A program made the translations under genes and the position numbers. A DNA stretch of 64,000 nucleotides from Salinicoccus halodurans (GTDB taxonomy: Bacteria; Bacillota; Bacilli; Staphylococcales; Salinicoccaceae). The notes under the pieces are model-generated. The model was not told where the DNA came from. It saw only the letters and a list, made by a program, of their open reading frames with translations, and ran no database searches. The stretch covers positions 368,937 to 432,936 of the forward strand of contig NZ_FOTB01000001.1 in the NCBI RefSeq assembly GCF_900114445.1, written 5' to 3'. Positions 45,969 through 55,992 of the stretch are shown in pieces. Within the stretch, counting starts at the first letter, position 1, and each line of letters begins with the position of its first letter.

Positions 45969-48900
45969 GTGAAAGGGAAGGAACAGTTCAAGGTGCTTCT
46001 TGAACAGGCGGGCATACAGGATAATCAGCATTTATCCGGTGGCCAGCTTGAAAAGATAGTGGCGGACGATGAAGAGAGAGTATGGGAATTCCATATCCAT
46101 TTTGACAGAATGATACCTGCTTCCCTGAGAGATCTGATGGAAGGAAGCATCCGGGAGGCCTTTTCATCGATTGCAGCGGCAAAAATTCATATTTCGGCAG
46201 ATTCCTATGAAGATAAGGATGTCATAGATTATCTGGAATCTGCGCTTATGCAAGTTAAAGTGAACGATAATATCAGATTCCAGCTTTTGAATTGTGACAA
46301 GGAATTCAAGGACGGTGTGCTGACGTTTTCTGTTCAGAATGATATCGAAGTGGCCCATTTCAATAAGCATATCAACGGCAACCTGACTTCTGTTTACAAA
46401 ATGTTCGGTCTGCCGATCACCGCCATCGAATTCAGGGCGGATGCAAACCTGGATAATGATAAGCGCTCAAAACTCGAAGCAAGGCTGAAAGAGGAGAAGA
46501 CTGAACTGGTTCAGGGCTTCATCGAAAACCGCAAGGAAATGGAAGAGGAGCGGGAGAACCGCAAAGAGGATGTCGTCAAACAGATTGGCAAATCAATGGA
46601 TCTGAATGGTGTCAGGCCGCTGCATGAAGTCGTGGATGAGGAATTCAATGTCAAGGTGGAAGGTGTCATATTCGCAAGCGAGGTCAGGGAACTCAGGACA
46701 GGACGCAAGATCCTTCAGCTTAAGATTACAGATTACACGGATTCCATCGCAACCAAAATGTTCTCAAGACACGGTAAAAATGATGAAGACGTCTTTGACG
46801 CCCTGTCTAAAAACGACTGGGTCGTCATCGAGGGCAACGTGGAATATGATGAGTTTGCGAGGGACATGGTACTCATGATCCGCAATCTGAATGTCATCCA
46901 TAAGCCCGCCAAGCAGGATACGATGGAAGATAAGCGCGTGGAACTCCATCTGCATTCAGAGATGAGCCAGATGGATGCACTCAGGAATGTCGGGGAATAT
47001 GTGCAGCGTGCAAAAGATTACGGTCACAAGGCGATCGCCATCACCGATCATAATAATGTCCAGGCCTACCCTGATGCGTATCATGCCGCACAGGCAGCAG
47101 GCATCAAGATGATCTACGGCATGGAAGGCCTGCTGGTTGACGACGGCGCACCGATTGCCTATAAGCCGCAGGATATCGTCCTTGAAAATCATGATTTCGT
47201 CGTGTTTGACGTGGAGACTACCGGCCTGTCTTCCAAATATGATCAGATTATAGAGCTTGCCGGTGTAAAAGTTCGAAATGGCGAAATTGTCGACCGTTTC
47301 GAACGTTTCAGCAATCCGAATGAACCACTGACGGAGACAATCAAGGAAATTACAGGCATCACCGACGACATGCTGGTTGGTGCACCGCCGATCGATGAAG
47401 TGATCACAGACTTCAAAGAATGGGTGGGGGACGCAATATTTGTTGCCCATAACGCGAGCTTTGATATGGGGTTCATTGAAGCTGCCTATAAACAGGTGGG
47501 CCTGGAATCGTACACGAACGGTGTCATCGATACGCTCGAATTGTCCCGCACAATCAACAAAGAGTTCAAAAAGCATGGTCTGAACATACTCGCCAAGAAA
47601 TATAATGTCGAGCTGACCCAGCACCACCGGGCGATCTATGATGCAGAGGCGACAGCCTATATCTTTATCAAGATGCTTTCACAGATCAAAAAACTCGGCA
47701 TTGAAAACCATAAAGAAATCAACAGCACACTGGCGGATCCGGATGCGTATAAACGTTCGATGCCGACACACGTCACCATCCTGGTTAAAAACCAGACAGG
47801 GTTGAAAAATCTTTTCAAAATCGTATCCAATTCGCTGACGGACAACTATTATAAGTCTGCGAGAATCAGAAAACAGCTTCTTGAGGAACACAGGGAAGGT
47901 CTGCTTATCGGCAGCGCCTGTGATTCGGGTGAAGTGTTCACAGCTATGATGCAGAAGCCATATGAAGAAGCGAAGAAGGCAGCCAAATTTTATGACTACC
48001 TGGAAGTATTTCCAAAACCACTCTACAGACGGCTGATGGATCGTGAGATCATCCGTGATGAATCCACGCTTGAAGAGATCATTAAAAATATCATCAAGCT
48101 GGGCGGGGAACTGGATAAGCCGGTTGTTGCGACAGGAAATGTCCATTACATTGATGAATCGGAGAAACTGTGCCGTGACATACTCGTCAAAAGTAACCCG
48201 GGGAATCCATTGAGCCGCGGCATACTGCCGGATGCACAGTTCAGGACGACGACGGAGATGTATGAAGAATTTGCATTTCTGGATGAAGAGACCCGCCGGG
48301 AAATCGTCATCGATGCACCGAACCGCGTGGCAGACAGCATTGATGACGTCACTCCGATAAAAGACGATCTATATACACCGAACATCGACGGTGCGAATGA
48401 AGAGATGAGGGAACTGAGCTACAGCAATGCCAGAGCACTCTATGGCGAAGATCTGCCCAAGATAGTTACAGACCGCCTGGAAACTGAACTTGAAAGTATC
48501 ATAGGCAACGGTTTTGCTGTCATATACCTGATCAGTCAGAAACTCGTGAAAAAATCTTTGGACGACGGTTATCTGGTCGGTTCCAGAGGATCGGTGGGTT
48601 CAAGCTTCGTCGCAACCATGACGGAGATTACAGAAGTGAACCCGCTGCCTCCGCATTATGTATGCCCGACATGTAAGAAATCCAGATTCTTTACAGACGG
48701 AAGTGTAAACTCCGGATATGACCTTCCGGATAAGTCATGTGAAGAGTGCGGCGTCCCCCTCATCAAGGAAGGACACGATATCCCATTTGAAACTTTCCTC
48801 GGCTTCAAGGGGGACAAAGTTCCCGATATCGATTTGAACTTCAGCGGAGATTATCAGGCGGAAGCCCATAACTATACTAAAGTGCTGTTCGGTGAGGATA

Positions 48901-50249
48901 AGGTGTTCCGGGCGGGTACAATTGGCACCGTGGCCGAGAAAACGGCGTTCGGTTACGTTAAAGGTTATCTGAATGATAACGGCCTGCAGAGGCGCGGCGC
49001 TGAAATCGACAGGCTCGTCCTTGGGTGTACGGGCGTCAAACGGACAACCGGCCAGCATCCAGGCGGTATTATCGTTGTCCCTGATGACATGGACATCTAT
49101 GATTTTACACCGATACAGTATCCTGCAAATGATATTGAAGCGGAATGGAAGACTACGCACTTCGACTTCCATTCGATTGATAATAACCTTCTGAAGCTGG
49201 ATATCCTCGGCCATGATGATCCGACTATGATCCGTATGCTGCAGGACCTCTCAGGCATCGACCCTAAAACGCTCCCTGTAGATGACAAGGAGACAATGTC
49301 TTTATTCAGCTCTCCGGAAACGCTCGGCGTAACTGAGGAGGATATTATCTGCCGTACAGGCACCCTTGGTGTACCTGAGTTCGGTACGGGCTTCGTAAGA
49401 CAGATGCTCGAAGACACGAGACCTTCGACGTTCAGTGAACTGGTTCAGATTTCAGGCCTTTCACATGGTACTGATGTATGGCTCGGCAATGCCCAGGACT
49501 TGATCAGAAGCGGTACATGCGATCTTAAGAACGTGATCGGCTGCCGGGATGACATCATGGTCTTCCTCATGTATCAGGGGCTTGAACCTTCTCTCGCCTT
49601 CAACATTATGGAGAAAGTGAGGAAAGGCAAGGGACTTTCAGAAGAACATGAGTCAGCGATGAAGGAACAGGGTGTCCCGAACTGGTATATCGATTCATGC
49701 AAGAAGATAAAATATATGTTCCCGAAAGCCCATGCTGCAGCCTATGTATTGATGGCTGTCAGAATTGCGTATTTCAAAGTGCATTATCCACTCTACTATT
49801 ATGCCAGCTACTTTACTGTCCGTGCTTCGGACTTTGATCTGCTGACGATGGTGAAGGATAAGGCGACCATCCGTCACAGGGTGAAAGAGATGAATCAGAA
49901 CTTCCAGGAACTTACCAAAAAGGAAAAGGATACGCTGGTCGTGCTGGAGATCACCAATGAGATGGCCCAGCGTGGTTACCGGGTGAAACCGGTCGATATT
50001 GAGAAATCCGACAGCTTTGATTTTAAAATTGAAGAGGATGCACTTATCCCGCCATTCATCGCGGTGCCGGGACTCGGTGAGAACGTTGCGAAGCGGATTG
50101 TGGAAACAAGAGAAACTGAACCATTCATCTCAAAGGAAGATATCAACAAACGTGCAGGAGTCTCCCAGAAGATCATCGATTATATGACAGAAATGGGCAG
50201 TCTGAATCACCTTCCGGACAAGGCCCAGCTCTCTATATTCGACATGTAG
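45969..50249 (+). CDS. polC: DNA polymerase III PolC, alpha subunit
   Basis: Main replicative polymerase of low-G+C Gram-positives with built-in proofreading. 1426 residues: N-terminal domain, OB fold (about 230-315), PHP domain split by the exonuclease, which begins FDVETTGL (D414, E416), polymerase palm and fingers, a zinc site (CPTCKKS..CEECGVP), and helix-hairpin-helix near the end (VPGLGENVAKRIVE). The GTG at 45969 lies 8 bp after GGAG and gives MKGKEQF; GTG at 45960 overlaps the ribosome site. Confidence 0.98.
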   Translation: MKGKEQFKVLLEQAGIQDNQHLSGGQLEKIVADDEERVWEFHIHFDRMIPASLRDLMEGSIREAFSSIAAAKIHISADSYEDKDVIDYLESALMQVKVNDNIRFQLLNCDKEFKDGVLTFSVQNDIEVAHFNKHINGNLTSVYKMFGLPITAIEFRADANLDNDKRSKLEARLKEEKTELVQGFIENRKEMEEERENRKEDVVKQIGKSMDLNGVRPLHEVVDEEFNVKVEGVIFASEVRELRTGRKILQLKITDYTDSIATKMFSRHGKNDEDVFDALSKNDWVVIEGNVEYDEFARDMVLMIRNLNVIHKPAKQDTMEDKRVELHLHSEMSQMDALRNVGEYVQRAKDYGHKAIAITDHNNVQAYPDAYHAAQAAGIKMIYGMEGLLVDDGAPIAYKPQDIVLENHDFVVFDVETTGLSSKYDQIIELAGVKVRNGEIVDRFERFSNPNEPLTETIKEITGITDDMLVGAPPIDEVITDFKEWVGDAIFVAHNASFDMGFIEAAYKQVGLESYTNGVIDTLELSRTINKEFKKHGLNILAKKYNVELTQHHRAIYDAEATAYIFIKMLSQIKKLGIENHKEINSTLADPDAYKRSMPTHVTILVKNQTGLKNLFKIVSNSLTDNYYKSARIRKQLLEEHREGLLIGSACDSGEVFTAMMQKPYEEAKKAAKFYDYLEVFPKPLYRRLMDREIIRDESTLEEIIKNIIKLGGELDKPVVATGNVHYIDESEKLCRDILVKSNPGNPLSRGILPDAQFRTTTEMYEEFAFLDEETRREIVIDAPNRVADSIDDVTPIKDDLYTPNIDGANEEMRELSYSNARALYGEDLPKIVTDRLETELESIIGNGFAVIYLISQKLVKKSLDDGYLVGSRGSVGSSFVATMTEITEVNPLPPHYVCPTCKKSRFFTDGSVNSGYDLPDKSCEECGVPLIKEGHDIPFETFLGFKGDKVPDIDLNFSGDYQAEAHNYTKVLFGEDKVFRAGTIGTVAEKTAFGYVKGYLNDNGLQRRGAEIDRLVLGCTGVKRTTGQHPGGIIVVPDDMDIYDFTPIQYPANDIEAEWKTTHFDFHSIDNNLLKLDILGHDDPTMIRMLQDLSGIDPKTLPVDDKETMSLFSSPETLGVTEEDIICRTGTLGVPEFGTGFVRQMLEDTRPSTFSELVQISGLSHGTDVWLGNAQDLIRSGTCDLKNVIGCRDDIMVFLMYQGLEPSLAFNIMEKVRKGKGLSEEHESAMKEQGVPNWYIDSCKKIKYMFPKAHAAAYVLMAVRIAYFKVHYPLYYYASYFTVRASDFDLLTMVKDKATIRHRVKEMNQNFQELTKKEKDTLVVLEITNEMAQRGYRVKPVDIEKSDSFDFKIEEDALIPPFIAVPGLGENVAKRIVETRETEPFISKEDINKRAGVSQKIIDYMTEMGSLNHLPDKAQLSIFDM

Positions 50250-50256
50250 CTTGATG

Positions 50257-50285
50257 TTGCGGCGATTTCAGCCGTGTGGTATAAT
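50257..50285 (+). promoter_or_regulatory. Promoter of the rimP-nusA-infB operon (extended -10)
   Basis: TGGTATAAT (50277-50285) is a consensus extended -10; TTGCGG at 50257-50262, spaced 17 bp, is a fair -35. It lies 8 bp after the polC stop. Confidence 0.78.
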
Positions 50286-50315
50286 TATTATGATATTAAA
50301 GACTCACGTCACACG

Positions 50316-50350
50316 GAGAAGAACGGGCTTGCCCGTTCTTCTCTTAGTTT
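50316..50350 (+). promoter_or_regulatory. Terminator-like hairpin in the rimP-nusA leader
   Basis: GAGAAGAACGGGC (50316-50328) and GCCCGTTCTTCTC (50331-50343) form a perfect 13-bp repeat, followed by TTAGTTTT. It sits between the promoter and the rimP ribosome site, so it is placed to act as an attenuator. Whether it terminates is unknown; the T run is interrupted. Confidence 0.65.
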
Positions 50351-50369
50351 TGAAGGAGGCGAATGGACA

Positions 50370-50837
50370 ATGAACCGCACTGAGCAAAACGTTATGGACA
50401 AAGCACAGCCGGTTGTCGAAACGTTGGGGTATAAGCTTATAGAAGTGGAATATGTCAAGGAAGGTCCGGATTTCTATCTTAGACTCTATCTTGATAAGAA
50501 GGGCGGTATCTCACTTGAGGACTGCGCACGTGCAAGCGAAGTCCTCAGTGAAAAATTTGATGAATGGGATCTCATCAAAGGAGGATACTTCCTGGATGTT
50601 TCTTCGCCGGGAGCCGAACGTCCCATTAAAGATGATGATGATCTTGAAATGACATTGGATCATGGTATCTATGTCAAAACTTACCAGCAGATTGCCGGTG
50701 AGAAGGAATGGACAGGTATTCTCAAGGAATATGATGAAAAATCAGTCACTGTAGAATACAAAGTCAAAACCCGTAAAAAAACGATTACTATCGAAAGAGA
50801 AAAGATAGCCACTATTAGAAAGGCGGTCTTATTATGA
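50370..50837 (+). CDS. rimP: Ribosome maturation factor RimP
   Basis: 30S assembly factor. 155 residues, same length as in S. aureus: GYKLIEVEYVKEGPDFYLRLYLDKKGGISLEDCARASEVLS in the N domain, LDVSSPGAERP, and a C-terminal SH3-like domain. ATG at 50370 follows AAGGAGG; the upstream frame runs through the leader hairpin. First gene of the rimP-nusA-rnpM-ylxQ-infB-rbfA operon. Confidence 0.97.
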   Translation: MNRTEQNVMDKAQPVVETLGYKLIEVEYVKEGPDFYLRLYLDKKGGISLEDCARASEVLSEKFDEWDLIKGGYFLDVSSPGAERPIKDDDDLEMTLDHGIYVKTYQQIAGEKEWTGILKEYDEKSVTVEYKVKTRKKTITIEREKIATIRKAVLL

Positions 50838-50853
50838 TTGGAGGCGCTGGACA

Positions 50854-51906
50854 GTGAATCAGGAACTATTGAATGCGATCAATTACCTTGAAAAGGAAAA
50901 GAGCATTCCCCGTGAAGTGCTGATAGAAACAATTGAAGCGGCACTGATGACAGCTTATAAAAAAAATTATACACAGCATAAAAATGTAAAGGTTGACCTG
51001 AATATCGAAAACGGTTCGTACCGTGTCATTTCGAGAAAAGATGTGGTGGAGGAAGTAGAGGATACGACTGCCGAAATCGACCTTGATACAGCACGCACAG
51101 TAAACCCGGCTTATGAAATCGGAGATCCCTATGACGAGGATGTTACACCGAAAGATTTCAACCGTGTCGGTGCCCAGGCTGCAAAACAGGCAGTAATGCA
51201 GCGTCTTCGGGACGCTGAACGCGGCATACTGTACAATGAGTTCATCGATAAGCAAGATGAAGTGATGACAGGTCTGATCGACAGGGTCGACAATCGCTTT
51301 GTCCATATCCAGCTCGGACGGACAGATGCGGTGCTCAGTGAATCCGAAAGGATGCCGAATGAGACGTACACCCCCAACGAACGCATCAAAGTGTATGTCA
51401 ATAAGGTGGAGCAGACGACAAAAGGACCCCAGATCTTTGTCTCAAGAACCCATCCGAACCTTCTGAAACGGCTGTTTGAAAAAGAAGTGCCGGAGATTTA
51501 TGACGGCACAGTTGAAATCATGAGTGTGGCGCGTGAAGCGGGCGAACGTTCCAAAATCAGTGTATATGCTGAAAATCCGGATGTGGATGCGGTCGGTTCA
51601 TGTGTCGGCGCCAGAGGTACACGCGTTGAGGCAATCGTAAACGAGCTTTCCGGTGAGAAAATCGACATCGTCCTCTGGGACGAGGATCCGAAAGTATTCG
51701 TTAAAAATGCACTGAGCCCTTCGCAGGTAGTGGACGTGGTCGTCAGTGAAGAGAACCAGTCGACTATGGTGATTGTTCCGGATAACCAGCTGTCACTGGC
51801 AATCGGCAAAAAAGGACAGAATGCGCGTCTCGCGGCGAAGCTCACAGGCTGGAAGATTGATATTAAAAGTGAATCTGATGCTGCAGAAGAAGGCAGCATA
51901 GAATAA
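50854..51906 (+). CDS. nusA: Transcription termination/antitermination factor NusA
   Basis: Binds RNA polymerase and nascent RNA, stimulating pausing and intrinsic termination. 350 residues: N-terminal polymerase-binding domain (1-125), S1 domain (about 135-200, TGLIDRVDNRFVHIQLGRTDAVL), then two KH domains (VGSCVGARGTRVEAIVNELSGEKIDIV and LAIGKKGQNARLAAKLTGWKIDI). It lacks the acidic tail of the longer S. aureus protein. GTG start after TTGGAGG. Confidence 0.97.
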   Translation: MNQELLNAINYLEKEKSIPREVLIETIEAALMTAYKKNYTQHKNVKVDLNIENGSYRVISRKDVVEEVEDTTAEIDLDTARTVNPAYEIGDPYDEDVTPKDFNRVGAQAAKQAVMQRLRDAERGILYNEFIDKQDEVMTGLIDRVDNRFVHIQLGRTDAVLSESERMPNETYTPNERIKVYVNKVEQTTKGPQIFVSRTHPNLLKRLFEKEVPEIYDGTVEIMSVAREAGERSKISVYAENPDVDAVGSCVGARGTRVEAIVNELSGEKIDIVLWDEDPKVFVKNALSPSQVVDVVVSEENQSTMVIVPDNQLSLAIGKKGQNARLAAKLTGWKIDIKSESDAAEEGSIE

Positions 51907-51925
51907 ATTTCGGGGTGAAAGGCTT

Positions 51926-52210
51926 ATGAAAAAGAAAGTTCCACTCAGAAAATGCATACTGACACAGGAAATGCATCCTAAAAAAGATCTTCTCCGGATT
52001 GTAGTCAATAAGGAGAATGAAGTTTTCGCGGATGCGACCGGCAAGAAGAACGGGCGGGGCAGCTATGTTGTCAAAGATCTTGAAAAGGTGAATGAAGCCC
52101 GCGCCAACAAGGTACTGGAATCAAGGCTCGGTTTCGACAGTGAAAAACTGGAACCTGTATATGACGAAATAATACGTCTGATCTACAGGGAGGACATCCC
52201 TAAACGATGA
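51926..52210 (+). CDS. rnpM: YlxR/RnpM RNA-binding protein
   Basis: 94-residue basic protein of the DUF448 family: PLRKCILTQEMHPKKDLLRIVV and KKNGRGSYVVKD are the conserved stretches. The Bacillus homologue, RnpM, is reported to bind the RNase P RNA and modulate its activity. Usual position between nusA and ylxQ. Overlaps ylxQ by 4 bp (ATGA). Confidence 0.93.
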   Translation: MKKKVPLRKCILTQEMHPKKDLLRIVVNKENEVFADATGKKNGRGSYVVKDLEKVNEARANKVLESRLGFDSEKLEPVYDEIIRLIYREDIPKR

Positions 52211-52515
52211 CGGATAAAGTACTCAATCTACTTGGGATTGCGAAACGTGCAGGCAGGCTGACGACAGGAGAGGAAAAGACGATAGAGTCTATCCGGAAGC
52301 AGACTGCAAAACTCGTTTTCATAGCGGGTGATGCCAGCAGAAACACCAGTAAAAAAGTTAAAGATAAATGTAGCTATTATAATATACCGCTGATTGATAA
52401 GTATTCCAACATGGAGTTGAGTCAGGCTACAGGCGCATCCAACAGGGTGGTTCTGTCAATCACGGACTCAGGCTTCGGCGACAAGCTGCTGGAGCTCGCA
52501 GAGAAAGGAAAGTGA
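52207..52515 (+). CDS. ylxQ: L7Ae-family ribosomal/RNA-binding protein YlxQ
   Basis: 102-residue L7Ae/L30e-type protein expected to bind kink-turn [42 protein letters not shown] followed by [14 protein letters not shown]. Its role in Firmicutes is not settled. Translationally coupled to rnpM; infB starts 4 bp later. Confidence 0.93.
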   Translation: MTDKVLNLLGIAKRAGRLTTGEEKTIESIRKQTAKLVFIAGDASRNTSKKVKDKCSYYNIPLIDKYSNMELSQATGASNRVVLSITDSGFGDKLLELAEKGK

Positions 52516-52519
52516 TTCA

Positions 52520-54676
52520 ATGAGTAAAATCAGAATCCACGAATATGCAAAAGAAAATGGAGTTTCCTCCAAAGAGATTATGGAATTCCTTCAGAACAAA
52601 GGAATAGAAGTGAAAAGCCATATGAAATCATTGGAAGATGATGAAATCTCTGTACTGGATAAGAAATTCAAAAAATCTGCAACCAAACCGGAAGCAGGAA
52701 AAACGAACAAACCGGCCCAGAATAAGCAACAAGGCCAAAAGACTTCAAATACTACTGGTAATAATAAGCAAAATCAAAACCAGAACAAAACTCAGGGCCA
52801 GAACAAAGGCCCTCAGAATAAAGGGCCTCAAAACAAGAGAAACCAGAAAAGCAGACACCATAAACCAGGACAAAAAGGAATTAAAAAGGCTCAAAATCAA
52901 AAGCCTGCACCTAAAAAAGAGGTGGAACTGCCTAAGGAGTTCAAATATCAGGAAGGTATCACTGTCGGTGAGCTTGCCGAAAAAATCGGCGTAGAGGCTT
53001 CCAAAATAGTAAAAGATCTCTTCATGGTCGGTGTAATGACCAATATCAACCAGTCTCTCGATAACGACTCTGTTGAACTGATTGCGTCAGACCATGGTTT
53101 TACAGCCGAACTTGAAGTGGTTGTCGACAATACCGATCTTGAAAACTATTTCGAACTGGATGACAGTTTAAATGAAGAAAGACCAAGTGTCGTAACAATC
53201 ATGGGTCACGTCGATCATGGTAAAACAACACTTCTCGACTCCATCCGTCATACTAAAGTGACTGCCGGGGAAGCCGGCGGCATTACGCAGCATATCGGTG
53301 CGTATCAGATTGAATATAACGACAAGAAAATCACGTTCCTCGATACGCCGGGCCACGCAGCCTTCACTACAATGCGTGCCAGAGGTGCCCAGGTGACAGA
53401 TATCACAATCCTTGTGGTTGCAGCTGATGATGGTGTGATGCCTCAGACCATCGAAGCGATAAATCATGCAAAAGCGGCGGAAGTGCCGATCATTGTTGCG
53501 GTGAACAAAGTGGATAAACCGACAGCAAACCCTGACCGTGTAATGACGGAACTGGGTGAACATGGACTATATCCTGAAGACTGGGGCGGCGACACAATCT
53601 TTGTACAACTTTCTGCACTGAGCGGAGACGGCATCGACAGCCTGCTTGAAATGATTACACTTGTTGGTGAAGTTGAAGAGCTCAAAACCAAAAGTGACAT
53701 GCCTGCAATCGGTACAGTGATTGAAGCGGAACTGGATAAATCCCGCGGGCCGGCAGCATCACTGCTTGTCCAGCATGGTACACTCCAGGTCGGTGATTCC
53801 ATTGTTGTCGGAAACACGTTCGGTAAAGTCCGTGCCATGGTTGATGACCTCGGACGCAGAATCCAGAAAGCAGGGCCGTCCACGCCTGTGGAAATTACAG
53901 GGCTTAATGATGTCCCTCTGGCCGGTGACCGTTTCGTAGTGTTCACAGATGACAAGAAAGCGCGCAGCATCGGGGAAGCCCGTTCTGAACAGCAGGTCCT
54001 GAAAGACCGCGAGCAGACACAGAAGGTAAGTCTCGATAATCTGTTCGAACAGATGAAAGAAGGAGAGATGAAAGATCTCAACCTGATCATCAAGGGTGAC
54101 GTACAAGGTTCTGTTGAGGCACTCAGTGCATCACTTATGAAAATTGATGTAGAAGGTGTCAATGTGCGGATCATCCATACGGGTGTAGGCGCAATCAACG
54201 AGTCCGACGTTACACTTGCTTCAGCTTCCAGTGCAATCATCATCGGATTCAACGTCCGTCCGGACGTCAATGCCAAAAAAGCGGCAGATCGTGAAAAAGT
54301 GGATCTCAGACTCTACAGCGTCATCTATAAGGTGATCGAAGAGATCGAATCCGCGATGAAAGGCATGCTGGATCCTGAATATGAAGAAAAAGTGATCGGT
54401 AACGTAGAAGTCCGACAGACATTCAAAGTATCCAAAGTGGGTACCATCGCCGGCGCTTATGTGACAGACGGCAAAATCACCCGTGATTCAAGTGTAAGAG
54501 TCATCAGGGAGGGTATAGTCATCTATGAAGGTGAACTGGATACTCTGAAGCGCTTTAAGGATGATGCAAAAGAAGTTGCGGCAGGATACGAATGCGGTAT
54601 AACAATCAAAAAATTCAATGACCTTAAAGAAGGAGACCAGATTGAACCCTACATCATGGTCGAGATTGAAAGGTGA
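52520..54676 (+). CDS. infB: Translation initiation factor IF-2
   Basis: GTPase that places initiator tRNA on the 30S subunit. 718 residues: a short N-terminal IF2-N domain, a Gln/Asn/Lys low-complexity linker (about 55-135, including a GPQNK duplication), a second IF2-N domain, G domain with GHVDHGKT (229-236), [15 protein letters not shown] and NKVDK, then domains II-IV including the tRNA-binding C-terminal barrel. ATG 11 bp after GGAAAG. Part of the rimP operon. Confidence 0.98.
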   Translation: MSKIRIHEYAKENGVSSKEIMEFLQNKGIEVKSHMKSLEDDEISVLDKKFKKSATKPEAGKTNKPAQNKQQGQKTSNTTGNNKQNQNQNKTQGQNKGPQNKGPQNKRNQKSRHHKPGQKGIKKAQNQKPAPKKEVELPKEFKYQEGITVGELAEKIGVEASKIVKDLFMVGVMTNINQSLDNDSVELIASDHGFTAELEVVVDNTDLENYFELDDSLNEERPSVVTIMGHVDHGKTTLLDSIRHTKVTAGEAGGITQHIGAYQIEYNDKKITFLDTPGHAAFTTMRARGAQVTDITILVVAADDGVMPQTIEAINHAKAAEVPIIVAVNKVDKPTANPDRVMTELGEHGLYPEDWGGDTIFVQLSALSGDGIDSLLEMITLVGEVEELKTKSDMPAIGTVIEAELDKSRGPAASLLVQHGTLQVGDSIVVGNTFGKVRAMVDDLGRRIQKAGPSTPVEITGLNDVPLAGDRFVVFTDDKKARSIGEARSEQQVLKDREQTQKVSLDNLFEQMKEGEMKDLNLIIKGDVQGSVEALSASLMKIDVEGVNVRIIHTGVGAINESDVTLASASSAIIIGFNVRPDVNAKKAADREKVDLRLYSVIYKVIEEIESAMKGMLDPEYEEKVIGNVEVRQTFKVSKVGTIAGAYVTDGKITRDSSVRVIREGIVIYEGELDTLKRFKDDAKEVAAGYECGITIKKFNDLKEGDQIEPYIMVEIER

Positions 54677-54682
54677 TAATCT

Positions 54683-55018
54683 ATGAGTAACAGACAGGAA
54701 CGTGTTGCTGAGGAGATTAAAAAAGTGGTGAGCGAAGCTCTCAGGACGAAAGTTGACAATCCGGATATCGGAATGGTAACAGTCACTGATGTGGAGCTTA
54801 CCAAAGAGATGGAAACAGCAACAATCTATTATACTTCACTGAACGAAAACAAGGAAGAAGTAGGAAACGCCCTGGAGAAATCAAAAGGGCTCATCCGTTC
54901 TGAAGTTGCCAAAGAGATCAGAATCAGAAAGGCACCGGAACTTGCTTTCAAATATGATAATTCCATCGAATACGGTAATAAAATCGAATCGTTGCTGAAT
55001 GAGATCAAAGATCAATAA
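54683..55018 (+). CDS. rbfA: Ribosome-binding factor A
   Basis: Small KH-type 30S maturation factor, 111 residues: RQERVAEEIKKVVSEALRTKVDNPDIGMVTVTDVELTKEMETATIYY, and the interhelical EIRIRKAPELAFKYDNSIEYGNKIE. Starts 6 bp after infB. A terminator follows immediately, so it ends the rimP operon. Confidence 0.97.
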   Translation: MSNRQERVAEEIKKVVSEALRTKVDNPDIGMVTVTDVELTKEMETATIYYTSLNENKEEVGNALEKSKGLIRSEVAKEIRIRKAPELAFKYDNSIEYGNKIESLLNEIKDQ

Positions 55019-55051
55019 GCCTGTGGGGTCTCCCCCGGGCTTTTATTTTTA
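55018..55051 (+). terminator. Intrinsic terminator after rbfA
   Basis: AGCC..GGGG and CCCC..GGGCT form a GC-rich stem around TCT, then TTTATTTTT. The stem has an internal mismatch pair. Confidence 0.8.
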
Positions 55052-55068
55052 CATATGGAGGTGACGGG

Positions 55069-55992
55069 ATGCTTCATGGTGTAATCCCGATCAATAAACC
55101 GCGCGGCATGACGAGTCATGATGTGGTATTCAAGATGAGAAAAATTTTGGGAATGAAAAAAGTAGGACATACAGGGACCCTTGACCCTGAAGTGACAGGT
55201 GTACTGCCAATCTGCATCGGTGAAGGGACGAAACTCACGGAGTACATGCAGACGAAGCGTAAAAGCTACCGGGCGCGGGTGACCCTCGGCTTTGCTACCG
55301 ATACAGAAGATCAGACAGGAACAGTCACCGGAAAAAGTGATATCTCGGGTATAACAGATGACCAGATTGACCGAGTGATTGCATCTTTTCCCGAGGATTA
55401 TGAGCAGCAGGTACCGATGTATTCTTCTGTGAGAGTGGACGGAAGGAAACTATATGAGTATGCAAGAGAGGGCAAAACAGTAGAGCGCCCGAAAAGGACT
55501 GTTAAAATATACAGCCTGGAACGGACTTCCGGTATTACAAGGGAAGATGGTCTCATACATTTTTATGTGGATGTGGAGTGTTCAAAGGGCACTTATGTAA
55601 GGACGCTGGCAGTTGATATCGGCCGTCATCTTTCTGTGCATGCCCATATGTCCCACCTTATCAGAACCGCTTCCTGCGGCATCGACATCGAAAATGCGAT
55701 CACAATGGAAGAACTGAAGGAAATGGATCATGAAGATGCTGTGGTGCCGCTGCTGGAAATCCTGAAAGATGAGCCTGCAGTGGACATTAAAGATGATGGT
55801 TTTTTATTTAAAATCCGTAATGGGCAGAAAATGCCCAAATCTGATATTATGGAAAGTGTCGAGGATGACGGGGCAGAACTCGTCGTTTTTACACACGAAG
55901 GGAAACCGCTTGGTATATATTACCCGCACCCGGCGAAACCTGACGTAATGAAACCATATCAAATGTTCAATATCCAAGAGGCGATGAAATGA
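55069..55992 (+). CDS. truB: tRNA pseudouridine(55) synthase
   Basis: Makes pseudouridine 55 in the T loop. 307 residues: GVIPINKPRGMTSHDVV, catalytic D39 in GHTGTLDPEVTGVLP, QQVPMYSSVRVDGRKLYEYAREG, and a C-terminal PUA-like domain. GGAGGTGACGGG precedes the ATG. ATGA overlap with ribF. Confidence 0.97.
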   Translation: MLHGVIPINKPRGMTSHDVVFKMRKILGMKKVGHTGTLDPEVTGVLPICIGEGTKLTEYMQTKRKSYRARVTLGFATDTEDQTGTVTGKSDISGITDDQIDRVIASFPEDYEQQVPMYSSVRVDGRKLYEYAREGKTVERPKRTVKIYSLERTSGITREDGLIHFYVDVECSKGTYVRTLAVDIGRHLSVHAHMSHLIRTASCGIDIENAITMEELKEMDHEDAVVPLLEILKDEPAVDIKDDGFLFKIRNGQKMPKSDIMESVEDDGAELVVFTHEGKPLGIYYPHPAKPDVMKPYQMFNIQEAMK

